A stretch of DNA of 64,000 bases, from contig CM067081.1 of assembly GCA_034008185.1 (NCBI GenBank), positions 103,859,265-103,923,264 on the forward strand. The letters are read 5' to 3'. Every line of letters starts with the position of its first letter. Position 1 is the stretch's first letter. The notes below the pieces were generated by a model. It saw only the letters and a program-made list of their open reading frames with translations, had not been told where the DNA came from and searched no databases. Source of the DNA: Gorsachius magnificus. Its lineage: Eukaryota; Chordata; Aves; Pelecaniformes; Ardeidae. The position numbers and the translations under genes were made by a program. Shown here piece by piece: positions 11,456 through 25,200 of this stretch.

Positions 11456-14400
11456 CTGCTGGCCAACTGCTCTTGAGGTAGGTATCTCCCCTATTTGTTC
11501 TTCAGTAAGTCATTTACCTTTTGGAGGGCTTTGGTTCTCCTTCAGTTGGGCTGTTTATTAGCTGATACTGAGCTCTTTAACAGATTTTCAACTTCTGAGG
11601 TGGATAATAGTCATAGTCATAGTCAGTTTGGTGACCTTCTGTGTATCCATTTTATCTTTTATATCTGCTTTGGTATGGTGTGTCAAATGGACGGCCATAC
11701 TAACTGCCTGTCCAGTCTCTTTCTCTAAAGACCTGCAACAGACGCAAACCAATTCACTCTTCCTGTAGTATTATGTTATACACCGAAACCTGACTGACAA
11801 TAATATTCTTTCAGAATATTCAGAGCCTGCTTTGTATATTTCATAGGATCCTTTCTCTTGCTGTAATTAATTCTCCACATCTGGCCAAAGATTGCATTTG
11901 TTATCTTCCTGGGCATAAAAGGTCTATTAATATGTAAATCAGCAGGTTTTAGTTTTCTTGGAGAAGAAGAACTTTTTAACATTTCAATGATAAGTTCACA
12001 ATAGTGGTCCCTTTCTATGCTTCAAAAGTATAAGTTTTGCTTACTTTTCACTACAGAATGCCAAAGTAAAAATCAGATTTTGTTACAGCAGGGAAGATTA
12101 ATACTGGACAGCCTAGTTCTCTGCCGGCGGCTGTGGAGAGTTATCAGCAGAAGCAGGCAGAAATGTGTAGGAAATGAATGAATTTAGGGAGTTAAATCCT
12201 GAACTCTGTAAAAAAAGAGCAATGTGTGAAGTAGCAGTCAGAGTGATCCAAGAAGATGGAGTCACCTGCCTTGGTTATATTATGTACAGAAGTTGGCTTT
12301 ATGTGTGCTGTTGTATCTGTTGTGGGTATCTCTCACACACCACGCACACACACACATATCCCCCACCCCTTTCCCCAAACTGCTGGCAGTAGGTGTACGA
12401 CCCACAGGCTGAATCAGAAAAACACAGGCTCCATCCACACTAAGCACCTAGAGGGGGTCTGTTGTTACCAGGAATGTAAGTCAACATAGCTTTCTGGAAA
12501 TGAGTGGAATTGAGCATATACCAGCAACATGTCTGGCTTTTGGAGGGGACATTTTCAAGAGCTGTGAAAGGAGACTTTATAGTAAAAAGGGGTCATTTCC
12601 TTTGACTGCTCTCAATGTAATAGAAACTTTCAGGCTTACTAGATAAGAAAAAAGCTGAAAATTCAGTCAGATAACAATGCTTAGCCTGGAAGTCTATTTC
12701 CTGGAAAGATTTATGATTTCTAAAAGGATGTATTTAACCCTGCTGCATGGATGACCAAAAATGTGTGTGGCTGTGGCACACCATCTTCTTTACCAGTACA
12801 TGATGGAATGAGAAGTTAGGTTTCTACCTGAATACACTTTGTGAGGTGTCTCCTCTGGTAAGATTTCTACAACCCTGTGAATCCCCCCACCAACAGAGTA
12901 TAGGTTTGCACCGGTATCATCTCCTCCAGTTATGAACTGGCACCGTCCATGGAAACGCTGGCCTGCTAGCAACAACATTAAAGAGGTATGGGAGCAGGCA
13001 TGGCACACCTCCGCTATAGCTCAGCAAAGGACCAAGGGTGAGGGCAGGGGCTGAAAGGGGGCTTCCACTACCAGCGACAATCAGGGAGGCTGTCAGTGAG
13101 ACAACTTGCTAGCTCTGCTGTCACCTGCCTGGCGGGGACACACACACACAAAGACTGAGAGAAATTTCTGTAAAGACAAAATCAGCAAATGGGAATATAA
13201 TTGCAGAAGACACATTTTTAAACCTGAATTTGACACATCGCTCTTTAGGTAATCTTGACACTTGCATTCTAGGAAAGGGCAGATCCTTTTGCGTGTAAAG
13301 CAGTTCTCAAAACCGATTTCCCATGTTTTAAAATCTAGAGAAACTCATCCTCGTGACTTTAGGATCTTGCCAAGACAGAAGAATTTGGCCTACTAGGAAA
13401 GTTATAGTTTAGTAAGTTTAATCTAGGCCACAGATGTATCCAGCTTTGTTCAGTCTTCATCATTTAGCTTGGAAGGTGATTGGGGTAGGGTGACATAAAT
13501 ACTGCAGTTATTACAGATGCTGTCAAGTGAAGACACAGATTTCAGTTATGGATTAATAAATGATTTTTCTGAGTACTTCTGTATGATTAAATACACTACT
13601 TCTGTCTGTTTTGTATACTGCACAAGGAAATGTGTGCAGGACGCCCTTTTCCTCAGGTTACTTTCTTCCTCAACACACATTTTTCTAACCTTAACAAGTA
13701 TTTTGCTCCACCTGTCCTAGAAGCCCTGCTGACACGGTTGAGAGTTAACGATTTCTCTGAGTCTTCTCTGCCCCTGCAAGTTGAAGAAGCCATGGCAGCA
13801 GCACTGCCGGGGGAAATAAAAGTGAACACCACAATTCACAGTTATTCCACACGTACAATAGGAGACTCTGTTGTGGTAGCTGATCTACCAACAAGGCTTG
13901 CTCTCAGCAGATTCTTTTATTCATTGTCTTTAATTTGAGAGCTGTGACCAGCAGTGCATCTCATGACCCAAGGCAGCCCTGCTAAAACAAGTATTGAATA
14001 ACCTTAGCGATAGCTATGCATCCTACTACTATGAAGGACTTTTTAGAGCAAAGTTTATGCCCTATGGCTCTGCACTAAATAGCTCTAGATGCTTTGTGCT
14101 AGATGACTCTCATCTAAAGACTCAGAAAACCTATGGTATTCTGTACACTTCGACTTCTGGAGTCTTGCTGCTGGCCTAGCCATCTTCCCCTACATTTCCC
14201 TCTCTCCATCTGATTTTCCCTCCAGAATACCTCTGCCTATCAGCCCTGCCTCAAATTTTGTTTTCCGTGATCGGAGATGGTGTGTCCCCCTACACTCCCC
14301 CAGAGAACACTTGCTTTCTGAGAAATGGGGGATCCTAAAATATCTGTTTAATGTCACATAGTCTCTGGAGCCTCAGCACTTAATCACACGCCTTATGTTT

Positions 14401-14574
14401 GTGTTGCGTGCCAGGCACTTACCACTGGCTACTGAAAGATTATTCTGATTTTCCTGGCCCCTGTGACACCAGCTTGCCATTTGGGCCCTGCAGCTGCAAT
14501 AGGATGCACTCCGCTATGCTTTGGATGCTCTGGAGTATACGATGGGAAGCTATAGAAATTCATAAAGAGCCCTT
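11456..14574. other. Non-coding stretch with CA-rich runs and one exon-like segment
   Basis: CA-rich simple sequence lies at 12333-12357 and 13138-13151, and a short (tagtca) triplication at about 11609-11629. A frame at 13720-13938 is somewhat protein-like and preceded by an acceptor-like 'cacctgtcctag', but matches no domain I know. A minus-strand frame at 11776-11982 is similarly unremarkable. No gene is called. Confidence 0.45.
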
Positions 14575-14632
14575 TTGCCCTGTTCCCTGGGATGAAAAAC
14601 ATGTTGCCCTGTTTCCTGGGATGAAAAACATT
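14575..14632. repeat. Tandem duplication, 2 x 29 bp
   Basis: The unit ttgccctgttccctgggatg... occurs at 14575-14603 and again at 14604-14632, with two differences. It is a local tandem duplication of no evident function. Confidence 0.93.
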
Positions 14633-17600
14633 TGGTTTTTTACCCAGTTGCCTTAAATAAAATCGTAACTCAAGTAGGGTAGGGCAAATGCAAACAAATG
14701 CATTTATTTATGACATACAGTAGACAACAGTTGCAAGTACTTATAAAGACCAATGAAAGAAAATAACATGCTCTAGGTGTGTTGTGATAACACAGATAAA
14801 TCAGTCACATGGCAGGGTGCTGTCAAAAGCTCTTGCGAGGCCCCTGGTGAGCCAGTTCATGAAGGTCATTGAGCTGAAAGCTAATGCTGAAGTTAATCCA
14901 GCAAAAAGGAAAGAAGTATTAGTTTTCAGCCAGATCAGCTGTCTGAAGTGGTTCACCCTGTGGTTAAATTGACGTGAATGCTAGCACAAGAGAAGGGTGG
15001 AGGCTTGGGAGAGACTGAACAGCCCAGATTTCATCATCCTAAGCCACTGAGAACTGCACCTGCATGTGCCCATGTCACTGTAAAACACCTCTGTCCTTTA
15101 TACAAGTTTGTACAGGTAATGCAGTTAAATAAAAGTTAACATGGAGTAAAAATATGTAGTTCATCATAGCTTTTCACTGGGAGAGGATACAGAAGTCATC
15201 TACTGTGGAATGACTACAGGTTTCAGGTGACTGAACCTCAAATTCTTTCTTTTGGGCATTCAGTATTGGAGCAACGGAGAGCAGTGTGTCAACTGAGTGC
15301 CTCACTTTGAGAGTTCTGACATTAAATTGAATTAAAGAAATGGAAATTTTGGTACCATTAAATATGGTAGTTTCTGCAGTCTGTGGATCAGAGTCTGGGA
15401 CCTGATGCAAACTTGCCAAGACTAAAATGTGTAGAATTATTTGCCACTGCCATGAAATTGTACAAATTGCCTTAAAATCGTATTTTAAAACAAAATGACT
15501 GACTTAGGTTTTTTGTATGCCCTTTGGATCTCAAAGTCCTTAGGTTCTCCTGCATGAACTCTGCATTGAAATCATAAAAGCTGGAATTGTGTTTTAAGTT
15601 AGGAAGAACTTCAAAAGTTGGGATTCTTCCATAATCCATTGACTCAAGGGATTTTAAGAACATCAAACAAAGCTAGACTTTCAACTAAATCCTAATAGCT
15701 GGCATACTAAATTCATATACATATATATACATGCATATGTATTTGCATATAGGCGCATAACTATAATAAAAAGACTTGTTCCCTTCCTTCAAGGAATTTA
15801 CAGTTCTTACGAATTTTAATTCCTGTGGGACATGTATGTGATTTCTGGCATAAACAGTCCATGAATATTTCAAACGAGGTCCTTTGATTAGTTCTTGATC
15901 TTTTTGTTTATTTTCCTCAGGGTTCATATGTTTTTCGTTGTTGTTGTTTTGTCTGACGTTACTCCTGTCTAACCAAGAAAACAGGAGCTTTAATATTAGT
16001 TAATTCTGAAGTGGCTCTGGAGCTGAACAAGACTTCATGGAAGAATAGATCTACAGCTGCTCTGGTGCCTGGAGAGAGAAAGATAGGAAAAGTTATTTCC
16101 CTTGTGGTTGCTTCTTGGACCTGCTTGGGCCTGTCAGGAAAATTTTTCTTAGTTATTAATTCAGATGAAATGCCACATCATTAGTCTTAAACCACCTCAG
16201 GAAAGCAGGTGAGAAACAGCTATCTGTTGCCTGTGCAATGTGCAGCCACCTCGGTCCTTGCTGAGTTTTGGGAATGGAAATTCTTAATCAAAGACTTAAA
16301 CTTATTTCTACTGGGAACTTAAAATTTTCAAGTTCTGATATCAAAAAGTGAAATATTTGGAAAACATTAAGAAGGTAGAAGGGCATGTACTAAACCTCAG
16401 GAGAAATAATAGCTGCACTTTATGCTTTTTCATGTTATAGTGCTTGTTAATAACACTATTTTTACAGCTGAGAAGACATCCCTATTCTAAAGTTCTCACA
16501 TTTCCTCAGCTTGCAAGTGTTTTCCTGTATTCTGCATGTGTATGGCAGAATAGTCAGTTACTAGTTTCTAAACTAGGGTTTAATTCTCCATGAAAGTGTT
16601 GGCTGAAACTTGTGGCTAGGGACATGTTAATGCAATGAAAATAGAAAACAGTTTTTACTTCCTTAGGTGACCTCCAAAACCCACTCGGTTCCTGCAAAAT
16701 AGAAGGCGCTCTTTTCTTTGAGACCTTTTTCATATACACAAAGAATGTGAATGGTATGAAATAAATAAATCTTGAGCCAAATCAGATTACTTAAGATTAG
16801 CTGGAAAGCAGAATGCCATCTATGGTTTGGCACTAAGCTTCCTTTATTAAAAACTGGTTTTCCTTTTCAGTGTGTTGACATAAAAAAGCATCGTATTTGT
16901 TGTGAAATAGTAATTTGTCAATATAAGATCTCGAGTCAAGTTTTCAGTCATGCCAAAGCAATGTGGAGAGCTGAACTCATTAACAAAAGTGATTTAGGAA
17001 AGATTTTCAAAGGTACCAATGACACTCAGGAGCTAGGTTTCAGACAGATGAGACCTAGGTCTGCCCAGGTTCTCTGCCACAGGTCGGTGCCTTTGGGGCC
17101 AAGTCTACAGACAGGAATGTGCATGCCTGTCTGAGCTACCTTAACTAATTTGGCACCTTTGCTGAAACCCGCACAACTGGCTTGACTGGGGAGCTGGGGA
17201 TCTGCTGTGCTATGGAGCGGGAATCTGCGAGAGAAGCGCAGCAACCTGCTGTGTGGCAATAACATTGCACGCTGCCCTGCTGCCCGCTTGAGGCAGCAAT
17301 GGGGGTCAGAGCCAGCCTCTCCCTGAAAGTCAGCAGATGGGAGTTTGTCTCCCAAGCGAGAACCTAAGAGTTTGAAACACCTCTGATCCCTGGCTTGTTG
17401 CTCTTGGGTCAATGGTGACGTCAGACAGAGCTAAGCATCAGGTGAAGAAGTGACAGCTTGTAGTAGTGATGTTAAACCACGCCTAAGACTGATTTCTAGA
17501 CCCAGATTGTGGCACTGTGGGACTCAACATATGTTTGCTCCAGGCAAGATGAACTGATGTGTTGCTTTGGTGCACCTGCTTGGATGAGTTCGGCTACCAC

Positions 17601-18180
17601 CCTGCCCTAGCACCTAAACATTTCAGTGTTGATATGATTAAATAAGAATAGGATATCACCAACAGAGTAATTGCTTCCCATTTTCTTTGATCATTTCTGC
17701 AGGTAAATATAAGGACTGAATGTAGCTAGAATGACACAGTCCTAAACAAGAAAACAAAGCAAAATCTTTGTTCTAATTAGCAGTTCTGCAACCAAATACA
17801 GCTGCTGGGAATGAACTAAGAAAAAGACTGTTAGCTAGAGTTTCATTTTAAGGCTGGGTGTCAAGAGAGGGTAATTTGATACATTCTGCCAACCTGACAG
17901 TAATTTGTCAGACATGTTACAGACCTGTATTACTGTCTTTGTTTAAGATGAGATGTCCTACTTTCCTGATTAAAACGAACATTGATTTGCAATTCCGAAC
18001 TAAGATAATTGCTTCAGCAGCATTCCAAACTGGGCTACAATTATGGAGTGGGCATGCATTACCAGTGGTAATTTAATTTGTGTGTCCATTTGTTACACAA
18101 GTAAAGAGTCTTTCAGGCATTACTGTTCGTGATATTTTTGCCTCTAATACATATTGGAGGCCACATTCACAAGATATACT
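14633..18180. other. Non-coding stretch with AT microsatellite and ancient repeat traces
   Basis: An AT/CATA-rich simple repeat lies at about 15713-15753. The segment 15775-15810 (cttccttcaaggaatttacag) resembles the complement of an old amniote repeat tail. The segment 17003-17045 (gattttcaaaggtaccaatg...) resembles another old palindromic amniote repeat. Both identifications are weak. A 120-codon frame at 16772-17134 and an opposing 128-codon frame at 17026-17412 look like chance. No gene is called. Confidence 0.4.
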
Positions 18181-18740
18181 TTCATGAATAAAACATGAGA
18201 GAACCAATTCCTCTGTCTACTGAAACAAAGAAAACAAACATTGCCTTTGGGACACTGTATACAAACAGAGATGCATTCAGGCTTGCACAGAACTGGCTTC
18301 CCTACGAAGGGGAGCAGAACCGCCTGAGAAAAGTATTTCATTTCGCTAGAACTGCCAGAATCCTGATGGAAAGTGGTCTTGATCATCAGCTAATCGAAAT
18401 AAGTGCTAACCCGCTCAGCAGAGGCGTTTATAATTAGCACCATAATGAAACTTGCTCGCGAGCTCTTCCATTTCCTCTCTCCCTCTGCTTCTTGTGCTCA
18501 AAGGAAAAAATGCCTCCAGTGGTCAATGACATCTATTTTTTCAAACAGATGGGGATTTTCAAAGGTGCTGAAGGGGATTTTGTGTTCATTTCTACAGAGA
18601 ATTGCAGCGATGGATGGGCATCTGTCTCCCAGAAACAAATGTAACGCCTGTTTCCGACAGACCACAACTTACAAAACTCTTGCTCAATTTCTTCTCAGTA
18701 TTCTGGTTCAAGTTGACTGGGGTTTTTATGGTTTCTGAGT
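18181..18740. other. Conserved-looking non-coding block (candidate)
   Basis: This block combines homeodomain-type ATTA/TAAT cores, intact CpGs in otherwise CpG-poor DNA, a perfect 10-bp palindrome GCTCGCGAGC at 18454-18463 and long open frames on both strands (80 codons each at 18195-18437 and 18144-18386). That pattern is typical of slowly evolving regulatory DNA, where few substitutions have accumulated, but it does not prove conservation. Neither frame resembles a known protein. Part near 18545-18575 resembles an old amniote repeat. Confidence 0.3.
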
Positions 18741-21017
18741 TATATGCTTTTTTCACCTCAAAATGTAGTCTGACGTAGCTTTATGTGAAGTGTTCCACAA
18801 AGATTTTACAATTTCTCATTGCAGTGGTCTCATTTCCTGCTCTGCAGCCAGCAGATGCCATCCCAAACAGGCTGTGAATTTGGCCTTCTGTCCCATTCAT
18901 AGTAATTTGATATAATTCCCTTAACTCTTAGCGATCTAGTTGCTAAGCACCTAATCCAGTAGCTTCCGAATTCAGTGGTAGTTTTGCATAAGAAAAGGTC
19001 TTTGACTGGATCTTCTACCTTCACCTGATTCTGATGAAGGTAACCACTTCAAAGTCTAGGTTTTGGATGGAAACTTGAGCTTAGAGGCAATAAAATAGCC
19101 AATGTGTTGATGACTGGCTAAGTTCCCCACTCAAGTGCCTGAAGCAATGAGTCATTAACCCAACCATGTAATTAACTTGGACAAGGGACACATTGCATTT
19201 AAACTGATTATGGAAAAAACCCCAACCAACATATGCCAAGTAATAAAAAACTTTCAAGGATCTAAGCAAGGACACAATATGAAATAAAGCAGAATGCAGT
19301 AGATTTTACCCTGAAGGATACCTAAGTGCTTTGCAAGTGATATACAGGCAGTGCTGATGAAACATCCAGCCTGAGGTGAGATGCAATATTCACCTAGCAA
19401 AAAGCACATGCTCTACAATATGAGGAAAAGACAGAAATAATTATTTTAACTGTAGGATGCATGGGAAAATCTGCATTCTAAAAAGGACCCTTGGATCTTC
19501 AGAGTATATGGGATATCTGGGTTTATGGATCTTTCAGAACATCACAATTAAAGTATATAATACCCCATATTAAGGGGTAGGAGTAGTGTTATTACAGGCA
19601 ATAAGAGTCAGTGAAGGTGCCCATCCAGCAATACCAGAGAGGAAATTAGGTGCTTCTGACAGGACAAACACCAGCTTCCCTGCATTGCTTCTTGTCTTCG
19701 TTTCCAGCTCCACAACTATAATTAGGGAGACTTATAATGCAGGGAAATATTTCTTCTAGTAGAATATATTTACCTTTGTCAAATTCTTTCTATTTCCAAG
19801 GACAGTACAGAGGGATAATGTCTTCCCTCAGATGGAAGGCTTAGTTATGCATTTGCAGTGAGAGTGAGACAGCATGTCAGCCCCTTGTTACCTAGCTGTC
19901 ATAAAGAAACTGCCTTTCTTATTGTAATTGGCCTTTGTGGATATGTGGATGGACCTGAATTGATCATTTCCTACTTTCCCGTCTTTTCTTACTGGAAGTC
20001 TCATATTGTGGAACAGCATGGTCTTCAGAGCACTGTGCTGCTGGGAAGACTCTCCATTCCTCCTTGCTGCAGTCTTCTGTGGATGAGAGCCAGATTGGAC
20101 TCTGTAGGATGTCCCAGTCCAGACTCTTGGAAGCAGTAGTCTAGTTTAACTAAGCTGGATACATATCACCCACCAGGCACAAAAATGCCTTTCTTCATGC
20201 CACATGAAGGTTGAGCAGACGGGCATCTCCGATAGCTCCTGGAGCTCCATGGCCCAGCATGCTACACGTGTGTCTGGTGGCAGCACACCCTCTTGTGCTG
20301 CTCAGCCAGCTACCAGAGACCAGCTCCTTCCCTGTCTCCACTGAGCACCTAGGAAAGGGATGCTCTTTCCCACCTGGACATTATGCAAGTCTTTGGGTGA
20401 GCTGTGGAAGAGAAGACAGTGAATTCTGCTGTCACTGTGCTGAACATCTCCTTCTGGACTGGAGGATGTGAACAACCTGGTCAAGGTCCCACAGCACTGA
20501 GCAGCAGTGAGGGACGCAGCCACCATCTCATTTCTCAGTGCTGTGACTATAACGCAACTTTTTTCAGAACACCAGGAAGACAAAATGCCCCAATGAAGTG
20601 CAATTTCTTTATTCCTGTTTCTAAAGCTCAGTGCATTACCGCTTTTCCCAGTGGTAGGATAACTGGCTCAATTTCCCTTGTTGGGATATGCTATAAGCTT
20701 TTGGCTTCATAGTTTAGCCACTTTGAAACTGAATTACTGTCTCATTAAAGTGTAAGTATTAGCACTTAAGAGAAGTACCGAAAATAAAAGTGGCCTTTAT
20801 AAAAATGATCCCATTGGTTAACTGTAGCATTCTTTCCAGCACTTTCAAATTTAACCAAAATAAAAAGAAGCTCAGTGGGATCCTGAGTCTTCTTCAACAG
20901 CAAATTCGTCATTACCTTAATGAGTATATAAATCAGATTTTGGACAACTTGGCAGAAGGAACTTTTTGGTAACTAAGAAAACATGAAGAAAGGTAGGAGT
21001 GGGATTCATGGGCAGGA
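18741..21017. other. Non-coding stretch, nothing recognised
   Basis: No repeat family, gene or RNA was recognised. The slightly GC-richer part, 19990-20600, produces overlapping frames of about 90-100 codons on both strands without any family resemblance. Confidence 0.5.
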
Positions 21018-21066
21018 CTATATATATATGTATATAAAGAAGTGTTTATGTATATATGTATATGTG
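21018..21066. repeat. TA/TATG simple repeat
   Basis: An alternating TA and TATG-rich run, tatatatatatgtatata followed by tatgtatatatgtatatg, with a short interruption in the middle. Confidence 0.85.
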
Positions 21067-21994
21067 CTGCATTGAAGGGGAATTGGATATGACCACTGTG
21101 GAAGAAAAAAGTATGCATGGGTTGGAAATGCAGTCTGTTTTACAGAGGAAGCCAGAGTGTTTTCTGTGCACTCGTGTTGGATGGCCATCTAAAAACCCAC
21201 CTTAAACACATTGCTCTCAGGTTGATGCCTGAGGTTTGCCACTGCATCTCTGTTTTGAACAAGCTTTGGTGAGAGGGAGAAGAGATGGGCTAAAACCTCC
21301 ACAAAAAGCAAATTTCTGTCACAGGAATGACATCTATTTGCACTGTATCCATTGAAACCTGGTCACATTCAGATCAGCAGTGAAACTATCACTCATTTAT
21401 ACATTTCTCCTTGGGATTAAATGGGGAGGTGTAATAGCATCTTTTAGAAGTGCTGCCTCCAAATCCTAACCCGCATACTACTCGCCTTTCTCTGGTGTTA
21501 CAAAACTCCTAGCACTTACCATTTTGGTCAAGGTCAGAATAAAACCCCCTGTAATCTTTCTGTCAACATCCTAGACTTTAGACTAAACCCACACAGTTAA
21601 AATTGTATCATGCAAAGGGTGCCAATAACTTCTGCTGTTTGGAGCTACAGAGTAGGGTTGGGGTAAAGTAAAGTAGAAGTTGATAAGTGTTGTTTTGGTA
21701 CTAACTATATAATTATTGTAAACCAGCTTTTTTTAATAACTATTATGAAAAAAATGAATGAAGAAGAGTAAAAATAAATTTGGAAGTCGTGTCTGTTAAA
21801 ATCACAGTCTGATTCTCAGAAAATTCCTGGAAAGCATGTATAATCACAGTGGATGATATAACAGACCTCTGCCAAAGAGCAAAGATATTTTTATTTGCAA
21901 TAGATAGATAATGACAGTTTTTACTGGATTGTACTATATACCCCTGCACTGTGCTGGGGTCATCAAAGCAGCAATTAAAGATACCCTGGTTTCT
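21067..21994. other. Non-coding stretch, nothing recognised
   Basis: AT-rich DNA with no frame above about 70 codons and no repeat I can name. Confidence 0.5.
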
Positions 21995-21999
21995 AAATC

Positions 22000-22232
22000 A
22001 TAGAATCATAGAATCACCTCGGTTGGAAAAGACCTTTAAGATCAGTGAGTCCAACCTTTAACCTAGCACTGCCATCCCACCACTAAACCATGGCCCTAAG
22101 CACCTCATCTATCCTTCTTTTAAAGACCTCCAGGGATGAGGACTCTACCACCTCCCTGGGCAGCCCATTCCAGAGCCTGACAACCCTCTCGGTGAAGAAG
22201 TTTTTCCTAATGTCTAGCCTAAACCTGCCCTG
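22000..22232 (-). mobile_element. CR1 LINE, short 3' fragment with probable target duplication
   Basis: It starts CATAGAATCATAGAATCACC, the complement of the CR1 8-mer terminal repeat. It then follows the 6284-7332 copy with only a handful of differences until 'cctgccctg', where it stops abruptly. The 5-bp sequence AAATC flanks it on both sides (21995-21999 and 22233-22237), consistent with a short target-site duplication after a strongly 5'-truncated insertion. Only the 3' tail and the last codons of ORF2 are present. Confidence 0.93.
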
Positions 22233-22237
22233 AAATC

Positions 22238-25200
22238 CTAAGAATTAAGAATTGTTGCAGGCAATGATCCAATGATATCTTTACTGTGTTTGACCATTGT
22301 GTAAGTTACATTTGCCTGATTGCCACAGGAGAAACCAAAGAGCATTGCTTATGGCTGATTTGGACATGCCAAAACACCAGGAAAAACCTATTTAGGAAAT
22401 ATTTGTTACGAAAACATCATACTACTTCAGAAATCACCTGTCCAATGCACTGATGATCCATGCATCTGTTACCAGGCCTTCATTTATCTGACCAAGATGA
22501 AATTTCCACACTCTCCTTGCAGAAATATTAGGTTCATTTTCTATGATCTGCATTGTGCTGAAATTGAGGTTATAGCAAAAGATCCTGAAATAAAAGCTCA
22601 ATTTGAGGAAACGGGAGTGCAATGGGAGAAGTACTTTATTTTCTTTCTAGAATCACCTTGAACAGAAAATTCAAGATGGAGTAGGGACAGTCTCTGCAAA
22701 ACACGGAATCAAAACCTCAGTCAAGATCTTGAAGGATATTGCCTTCCAATTTGCCACTCTGCTTTTCTCCATAGTACAGTGCTCTGGCCAGTGATGCCTT
22801 AGAGTGAATTGGCATTTTAGGTGTGTTTCTTAAGGGAAGACACACAGTAGGATTACTTTTTGCTAGTGACCCATTGCTGCCCACCTCCAGACCATTAGTG
22901 GGGCTGCACTGATTTGCAACTGTCATACATAAACCTGAGCTATTGTGTTGCATGAAGGTATGTTGGCTGGACCTGGAAAGAGGTACCCTTTCTGTGAAAA
23001 AAAAATGTGTGTTTATCAAATGTTGCTTAATGCTGGTTTTCCCAGGACTTATGTTTCTTTCTAGGACTAGAAAAATATACATTTTTTCACTTCTAGCTTG
23101 CAAGAAAAAATGTGTTGCCTCTGTCAGTATAGAAACCCTGCAGTTTTCCACCTCTGGGAGGGATTACTGTAATTCAGTGTATTTCAAAGCTGAATGAGAG
23201 GATAATGCACATGTTCTGGGTTGGTCCAGAGGGCAGCAGTCTCCTCCCTCCATGGTTTGGGCTGCTGCAGGCACGTTGAGCCACAGTTGTGCCCCTTGTC
23301 TGCCTTTTCATTGGAGTGTGATGCCAGTTTGCAGTCGTAATCTCCTAGTGTGGCTGGCATATATGTGCCAGCAATTGAATTCCAAAGAGCAGTAGACTTG
23401 GCAGGAAGGGGGATTAGCACTGGTATGTGCCTCTGGAGGAAACATCCAGCACTGCCCCATCCACTTCATGCCAAGTTCTCTATGAGAATGGGCTTGCCCT
23501 GAGACCTGGTCACAGTCAGAGGATCCTGGTCACAGGATCCTCTTGTCTCTCCCAGCTGGAAGACGTCACCCAGGGGTGGTTTCTCAGCTCTGTAAGAACA
23601 TACCTATCCCTATTCAGGGTTCATAAAAGCAGTAATTATATTTAAAAAAAGCAGTCTGGCAGTGGTAACTTCTTAAAGTGGTAATGTCAAATTTATTCCC
23701 TACAAAATGAGTAAGTGTGGATTAACAGACAAGGTGTGAGGTCCATTAAAAAAGTGTATTTTTGATGCAAGAGTCATCACATCATCTGCAGATACCTGGG
23801 AAAATACAGGTCATGAAGGCCAGGAGAAAATTCATGGCAGATGAGATGCAGTGTTCTCACTCCACCTGATGGAAGGTCCCAAGGAAGAGAATTTGACTAT
23901 CTATAAGTAACAATGTTCACTCCTCATTTTCCAAAGTCTTCTCATTTTCTACTTTAGATATAATAACAAAGTATTGGTGCCCTTCTGTTCCACCAGGAAA
24001 ACTACCACCAACCTAAATCAAACACTCTTCAGAAACAAAGATCAGCTATCAACTATTTTTCTATATGAGGATGAAAATATGAAAAATTAACTCCCTCAAT
24101 TTAGCCCAAACTGAGCTTTTACCCAAAAGGTGAGAGAGTTAGAGACTCTGGCTCATAAATTTATAAATGATTTCATTATTGCTGTTGATTTGATGTAGAA
24201 GGTGTTAGAATACAACAGTACTGGGTGGCAAAGTGAGACAAATGATGAAGGAAATGCTGTCATTCCAGATGTAAGAAATGGCAGTAGCAAATTACTGGTT
24301 ATATTCAATGTGATGAAGTACATTTGATAAAAATCTTCCCCAAACTACAGGCATCTCAAATAAAACTGAAAAGAAAGCAAGACTTTGTGAATGAGATACC
24401 AGTAATCACATCAATGGATTTACATTTCAGAATAAGTTTGACTTATTGCCATATCCCGATCAGAAGAAAATTCAAATTACTATTCCAAAAGCATACATGG
24501 CTATCAAGACCTTAACAAAGTCAGTCTTGCAAGCAGTAATAGACACACTAAAGGTACTCTAAGCAACATCTTTGAAAGGCTTGGATGTATAGCAAGCAAT
24601 TATTGACTTCATTGAGTGTGCAATAACTAGAATATATTAACAGTGAAAACTGGATGAATATATGCTAAGGCGAACACTGTAACTTCTAAAACCAAAAGTT
24701 TGATACTCGTTTTCAGAAGGTCACATTAATCTACAGTGCAGGGACATATTATACTAGAATTGAAACAACCAGTCCTAACGTTCACTGAAATCCATATATT
24801 TTCACTGATCCCTGTAAGAGCTGCAGTTCCGAGGCCAGTGGAAGAAGTGGGATTCTGCGCTGAGCAAAATGGTAACCAGTGCTATCTGAGTTAGCTGCTA
24901 AGCTGGGAATTCCAGCAGTGGTCCTAGCATAGGTGGCCTTCAAGTGTGAATGTTTAACTCTTTATTCTCTCAGACTACACTCCTATGGCTTTCTGGAGGC
25001 ACATGACAAGAGAAGAGTAAATTAAATGCTCCTGTTGCCTTTTTCTAAAAAGAAAAGCTTGTCTTGCTTTTTGTTGAACAAGAAAACCACTAATTTATTT
25101 GAAATATCTATCACTTTATCTCCACTGTTTCTAGGAGAATAGAGGTGTGAAAGAAGAGGAGGAACAGAACCAGCTGACTGGTTCATCAGAAGATGCTGTG

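Noticed and set aside
22717..23151. 144-codon minus-strand frame
   Set aside because: No domain, no conserved motif, no splice context; the length is within chance for 64 kb in six frames.
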